From: an uncultured Lachnospiraceae bacterium
GTDB taxonomy: Bacteria; Bacillota; Clostridia; Lachnospirales; Lachnospiraceae
Direction of reading: 5' to 3'
DNA: 12,673 bases
NCBI GenBank assembly: GCA_900313745.1
Contig: OMSM01000158.1
Location: 1 to 12,673, forward strand
The notes beneath the pieces were generated by a model. That model saw only the letters and a list, made by a program, of their open reading frames with translations, had not been told where the DNA came from and did not search any database. The position numbers and the translations under genes were made by a program. Of this stretch, positions 7,987 to 12,673 are shown piece after piece (within the stretch, counting starts at the first letter, position 1; each line of letters starts with the position of its first letter).

Positions 7987-7994
7987 TGAATAAG

Positions 7995-8023
7995 ATTATA
8001 TCTTCTGATCGCGAAAACGTCAA
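7995..8023 (-). promoter_or_regulatory. Sigma-A promoter of relA
   Basis: On the minus strand a TTGACG -35 (8018-8023) is followed after exactly 17 nt by a perfect TATAAT -10 (7995-8000). The start site would be near 7988, giving a leader of about 40 nt. This is the best promoter match in the window. Confidence 0.88.
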
Positions 8024-8035
8024 ATAAGCTGAGCA

Positions 8036-8173
8036 ATTCGCCGCTATACGCAATGAGCCTTGCAGCTCGCTGATACTCCGCATCCGCTCGCTGGGCGGCA
8101 TTCGCCGTTATATGCGCAATGAGCCTTGCAGCTCGCTGATGCTCCGCATCCGCTCGCTGGGCGGCATTCGCCG
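8036..8173. repeat. Two tandem GC-rich repeats of about 66 bp plus a partial third
   Basis: Unit 1 (8036-8099, 64 bp) and unit 2 (8100-8165, 66 bp) are direct repeats. They differ by a C/T change, a 2-bp indel and an A/G change. The first 8 bases (ATTCGCCG) recur at 8166-8173 as the start of a third unit. Each unit contains GCAATGAGCCTTGCAG and ends in GCTGGGCGGC. Unit 2 has a small palindrome, GATGC-TCC-GCATC, which is imperfect in unit 1. The repeats sit between the relA promoter and the groEL terminator. A repetitive intergenic element is the likeliest class, but its copy number elsewhere is not visible here. Confidence 0.85.
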
Positions 8174-8179
8174 CCCAGC
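8156..8179. repeat. Perfect 10-bp inverted repeat at the end of the repeat array
   Basis: GCTGGGCGGC and GCCGCCCAGC flank a 4-nt ATTC loop, giving a very stable hairpin on either strand. Its left arm is the end of repeat unit 2, and its loop plus right arm include the truncated third unit. It abuts the left end of the groEL terminator palindrome. Confidence 0.75.
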
Positions 8180-8240
8180 CTGAATAAAAAAAGCTCCCGC
8201 TGACATGCTGACGCATGCCGCGGGAGCTCTCTTTATTCAG
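8180..8240 (-). terminator. Intrinsic terminator of groESL, nested palindrome
   Basis: The core is a 9-bp stem (AGCTCCCGC/GCGGGAGCT, 8192-8200 and 8220-8228), with an inner CATGC/GCATG stem in its 19-nt loop. On the minus strand it is followed by seven Ts. An outer CTGAATAAA/TTTATTCAG pair (8180-8188 and 8232-8240) makes the whole a nested palindrome. It starts 21 bp past the groEL stop, so it terminates the groESL transcript. Confidence 0.9.
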
Positions 8241-8241
8241 T

Positions 8242-8257
8242 CTGCAAGGCTCATTGC
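8242..8257. repeat. Inverted copy of a 16-bp segment of the tandem repeats
   Basis: CTGCAAGGCTCATTGC is the exact reverse complement of the 16-mer found in both tandem units (8050-8065 and 8116-8131). It lies between the groEL stop codon and the terminator, on the other side of the terminator from the tandem repeats. It may be a one-sided remnant of the same element, or the partner arm of a long-range stem. Confidence 0.7.
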
Positions 8258-8261
8258 TTGA

Positions 8262-9884
<1,623 letters not shown>

Positions 9885-9907
9885 GATTCATATCCTCCAT
9901 TCCAGGC

Positions 9908-9949
9908 CCCTGCTCTCTGTCAGGGTTCTCCCGCCAACTAAGAGGCGGG
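9908..9949 (-). other. Two small hairpins between groES and groEL
   Basis: In the 82-bp intercistronic gap the minus-strand RNA can form CCCGCC-N8-GGCGGG (9930-9949) and CCCTG-N8-CAGGG (9908-9925). Neither is followed by a T-run, so they are not intrinsic terminators. They could affect processing or the relative stability of the groES and groEL segments. Confidence 0.4.
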
Positions 9950-9966
9950 GCTCGGTTTAATCCAGA

Positions 9967-10251
9967 TTATTTAAGAATAGCAAGAATGTCGCTCTGCTTG
10001 ACGATGATGTACTCCTCGTCTTCCAGCTTGACCTCGGTCCCCGCGTACTTGGAGTAGATGACCTGGTCACCCTTCTTGACCTCCATCTTGATCTCCTTGC
10101 CGTCCTCGACCTTGCCGGGGCCAACCGCGATCACTTCTGCCTGCTGGGGCTTTTCCTTCTCGCTGCCGGGAAGGACGATGCCGGACTTGGTCGTGGTCTC
10201 CGCCGCGAGCTGCTTTAAAACGACTCTGTCGCCTAAGGGAACTAACTTCAT
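9967..10251 (-). CDS. groES: Co-chaperonin GroES (Hsp10)
   Basis: This encodes the 10-kDa co-chaperonin that forms the heptameric lid of GroEL. The product is 94 aa, typical for the family. MKLVPLGDRVVLK at the N-terminus, the mobile-loop region AAETTTKSGIVLPGSEKEKPQ (about residues 16-36), EVIAVGPG, KKGDQVIYSKYAGTEVK and the C-terminal EYIIVKQSDILAIL are all family hallmarks. The ATG has a strong AAGGAGG Shine-Dalgarno sequence at 6 nt. It is the first gene of groES-groEL, under a sigma-A promoter and a CIRCE operator in its leader. Confidence 0.99.
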   Translation of the reverse strand: MKLVPLGDRVVLKQLAAETTTKSGIVLPGSEKEKPQQAEVIAVGPGKVEDGKEIKMEVKKGDQVIYSKYAGTEVKLEDEEYIIVKQSDILAILK

Positions 10252-10291
10252 AATTTGCCTCCTTCGTCTCTAACTACAAACGCGGATCCGA

Positions 10292-10311
10292 ACCGGCGGA
10301 ACCGCGCCGGT
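10292..10311 (-). other. Hairpin in the groESL leader
   Basis: A 7-bp stem (ACCGGCG/CGCCGGT) with a 6-nt loop lies between CIRCE and the groES ribosome-binding site. It has no T-run. It may stabilise the 5' end of the transcript. Confidence 0.35.
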
Positions 10312-10323
10312 ATTTTCCACTTG

Positions 10324-10350
10324 TTAGCACTCAACTCGTCCGAGTGCTAA
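10324..10350. promoter_or_regulatory. CIRCE operator (HrcA binding site)
   Basis: TTAGCACTC-N9-GAGTGCTAA is an exact match to the CIRCE consensus, extended by one more G/C pair on each side (10323 and 10351). CIRCE is bound by the heat-shock repressor HrcA, whose activity depends on GroEL. It lies just downstream of the groESL promoter, within the first ~30 nt of the transcript. Confidence 0.98.
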
Positions 10351-10361
10351 CTCTGTGAGAT

Positions 10362-10390
10362 ATAATAGTGACACGCACGGGGCAATGCAA
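10362..10390 (-). promoter_or_regulatory. Sigma-A promoter of groESL
   Basis: On the minus strand a TTGCAT -35 (10385-10390) is followed after 17 nt by a TATTAT -10 (10362-10367). The start site would be near 10355, placing CIRCE immediately downstream and giving a leader of about 100 nt. Confidence 0.8.
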
Positions 10391-10407
10391 CCGAAACGGT
10401 CGTCGGA

Positions 10408-10441
10408 TTTTGTGGTGTTTTCTCGCGTTTTCTCACTTTTT
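10408..10441. promoter_or_regulatory. Phased A-tracts (predicted curved DNA) upstream of the groESL promoter
   Basis: T-runs of 4-5 bases occur at 10408-10411, 10418-10421, 10428-10431 and 10437-10441, an almost exact 10-bp spacing. On the groESL coding strand these are A-tracts lying 18-51 bp upstream of the -35 box. Phased A-tracts of this kind are known to bend DNA. They may also act as an UP-like element for RNA polymerase. Confidence 0.6.
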
Positions 10442-10597
10442 CTCTCTAATTCTTTTATTTATCCAATAGAATGTCATTTTAGACTTATTTAAGAACTCCG
10501 CTTCCTGGCATTACATGTACGCCGAATACGCCGTAAAGCGGCATTAAACCGCTGTTTTCCGAATCTTTCCCAACTTATGCCCGGTCTTCTGTCGGTA
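10442..10597. other. Divergent intergenic spacer without a recognised gene
   Basis: This lies between the groESL upstream region and the promoter of the small plus-strand gene. I see no ORF with a ribosome-binding site and no RNA family. It holds a pyrimidine-rich stretch, a short direct repeat (TACGCCG at 10519-10525 and 10528-10534) and a 5-bp inverted repeat (AGCGG-N7-CCGCT, 10537-10553) followed by GTTTT. That last is too weak to call a terminator. Confidence 0.5.
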
Positions 10598-10626
10598 TTG
10601 CATTGCGGGGCGGCTTATGCTATCTT
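10598..10626 (+). promoter_or_regulatory. Sigma-A promoter of the small plus-strand gene
   Basis: A TTGCAT -35 (10598-10603) is followed after 17 nt by a TATCTT -10 (10621-10626), with a TG one base upstream of the -10 (extended -10). The start site would be near 10633, inside the inverted repeat at 10629-10649, giving a leader of about 38 nt. Confidence 0.6.
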
Positions 10627-10628
10627 TT

Positions 10629-10649
10629 ATGTAGTAATCAAAACTACAT
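10629..10649 (+). promoter_or_regulatory. Operator-like inverted repeat at the start of the small gene's transcript
   Basis: ATGTAGT-N7-ACTACAT is a perfect 7-bp inverted repeat centred a few bases downstream of the predicted start site and ending just before the Shine-Dalgarno sequence. It could be a repressor operator or a 5' RNA hairpin. No known regulator site is matched with confidence. Confidence 0.4.
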
Positions 10650-10670
10650 GTCATCCGGAAAGGAGCGCTT

Positions 10671-10925
10671 ATGACCAGTAAGGAACTTCAGAAGTTTTTC
10701 AAGGAGCATCTGGTTCCCGCCCGTCTTTACAAGCTGAACGGAACGCGCAGTAAGCGCATCTGTCTCAGGAAGGAAGGCAGCGGATGGGACATCTTCTACA
10801 GCGACCATAAAAAGCGCATCGGCCTTACGCACTTCACTTCGGAGAGCGCAGCCTGCGCCCAGATGAAAGAAGAGATCCGCAAGGTGATGGAGACAATGTA
10901 CGGTATCACCTGGCGCACGGTATAA
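10671..10925 (+). CDS. Small hypothetical protein, 84 aa
   Basis: I do not recognise this gene with confidence. It is supported by an AAAGGAG Shine-Dalgarno sequence 5 nt before the ATG, an upstream sigma-A-like promoter, and a strong terminator after its stop. The product is basic and soluble-looking, with no signal peptide or membrane segment. Residues ~1-20 look helical (SKELQKFFKEHLVPARLY), a middle part looks like beta strands (KRICLRKEGSGWDIFYSDHKKRIGLTHF), and the end looks helical (ESAACAQMKEEIRKVMETMYG). The order 'VP..LY, W.(I/V)(F/Y)YS, GL..F.SE..AC' resembles, from memory, small uncharacterised Firmicute proteins, some found among immunity-type genes; this is only an impression. 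It is the sole plus-strand gene, divergent from groESL and convergent with ppdK, and looks like a single-gene transcription unit. Confidence 0.8.
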   Translation: MTSKELQKFFKEHLVPARLYKLNGTRSKRICLRKEGSGWDIFYSDHKKRIGLTHFTSESAACAQMKEEIRKVMETMYGITWRTV

Positions 10926-10952
10926 CCTCTTCTGTCGAAACTACCGCAAAGT

Positions 10953-10982
10953 AAAACCCCCGGCACTAACTGCCGGGGGTTT
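10953..10982. terminator. Bidirectional terminator between the small gene and ppdK
   Basis: An 11-bp GC-rich stem (AACCCCCGGCA/TGCCGGGGGTT) encloses a 5-nt loop and is flanked by A-runs on the left and T-runs on the right. On the minus strand TTTTACTTT follows, terminating ppdK. On the plus strand only TTTGT follows, terminating the small gene less ideally. The position between two convergent genes fits a shared terminator. Confidence 0.9.
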
Positions 10983-11022
10983 GTCATACCCTGTTTATAT
11001 GAAGAAGTTCCTCGCTTCAGGC

Positions 11023-12673
<1,651 letters not shown>

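Noticed and set aside
7965..8216. Minus-strand ORF of 83 aa with an internal 22-residue repeat, between groEL and relA
   Set aside because: It starts inside the loop of the groEL terminator hairpin, has no Shine-Dalgarno sequence, and its repeated protein segment merely translates the tandem DNA repeats. It then runs through the relA promoter. It is almost certainly non-coding.
10537..10558. AGCGG-N7-CCGCT followed by GTTTT as a plus-strand terminator
   Set aside because: The stem is too short and there is no gene upstream on the plus strand for it to terminate.
10796..10987. Minus-strand ORF of 63 aa overlapping the small gene and terminator
   Set aside because: It begins in the terminator region, has no ribosome-binding site, and is antisense to the better-supported plus-strand gene.

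Overview
The window looks like a chromosomal core region of a moderately GC-rich anaerobic Firmicute, most likely a member of the Clostridia (Lachnospiraceae-like). This rests on a clear CodY, a HrcA-type CIRCE operator in front of groESL, a long bifunctional Rel, a HemZ-type radical SAM protein and a pyruvate phosphate dikinase. The exact taxon is an inference. No phage genes, transposase, CRISPR array, rRNA or tRNA were recognised.

Layout, left to right. Eight of nine genes are on the minus strand, so transcription mostly runs right to left. At the left edge is codY (30-824), preceded by a leader of about 200 nt. Next come topA (1117-3219) with its own sigma-A-like promoter, hemZ (3364-4815) and a metallo-beta-lactamase-fold hydrolase (4821-5471). 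The last two are nearly contiguous and probably cotranscribed. A hairpin terminator separates them from relA (5594-7948). relA has a near-consensus promoter (TTGACG-N17-TATAAT) with a 12/15 match to the CodY box at its predicted transcription start. The relA-groEL gap (7949-8261) also holds two tandem repeats of about 66 bp and a large hairpin terminator for groEL. groEL (8262-9884) and groES (9967-10251) form an operon with a perfect CIRCE operator and a sigma-A promoter. Four T/A-tracts spaced exactly 10 bp apart lie upstream of that promoter.

The only plus-strand gene is a small unrecognised ORF of 84 aa (10671-10925). It has a good promoter, a strong Shine-Dalgarno sequence and an inverted repeat at its predicted start site. 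It converges on the 3' part of ppdK (11023 to the right edge, 5' end outside the window) across a strong bidirectional terminator.

How the genes fit together: CodY senses branched-chain amino acids and, in studied Firmicutes, GTP. Rel makes and degrades (p)ppGpp, which lowers GTP. The putative CodY box on relA would let the GTP-responsive regulator act on the enzyme that lowers GTP. No complete new system is evident. The items most worth follow-up are the CodY-box/relA arrangement, the tandem GC-rich repeats, the phased A-tracts and the small plus-strand gene.
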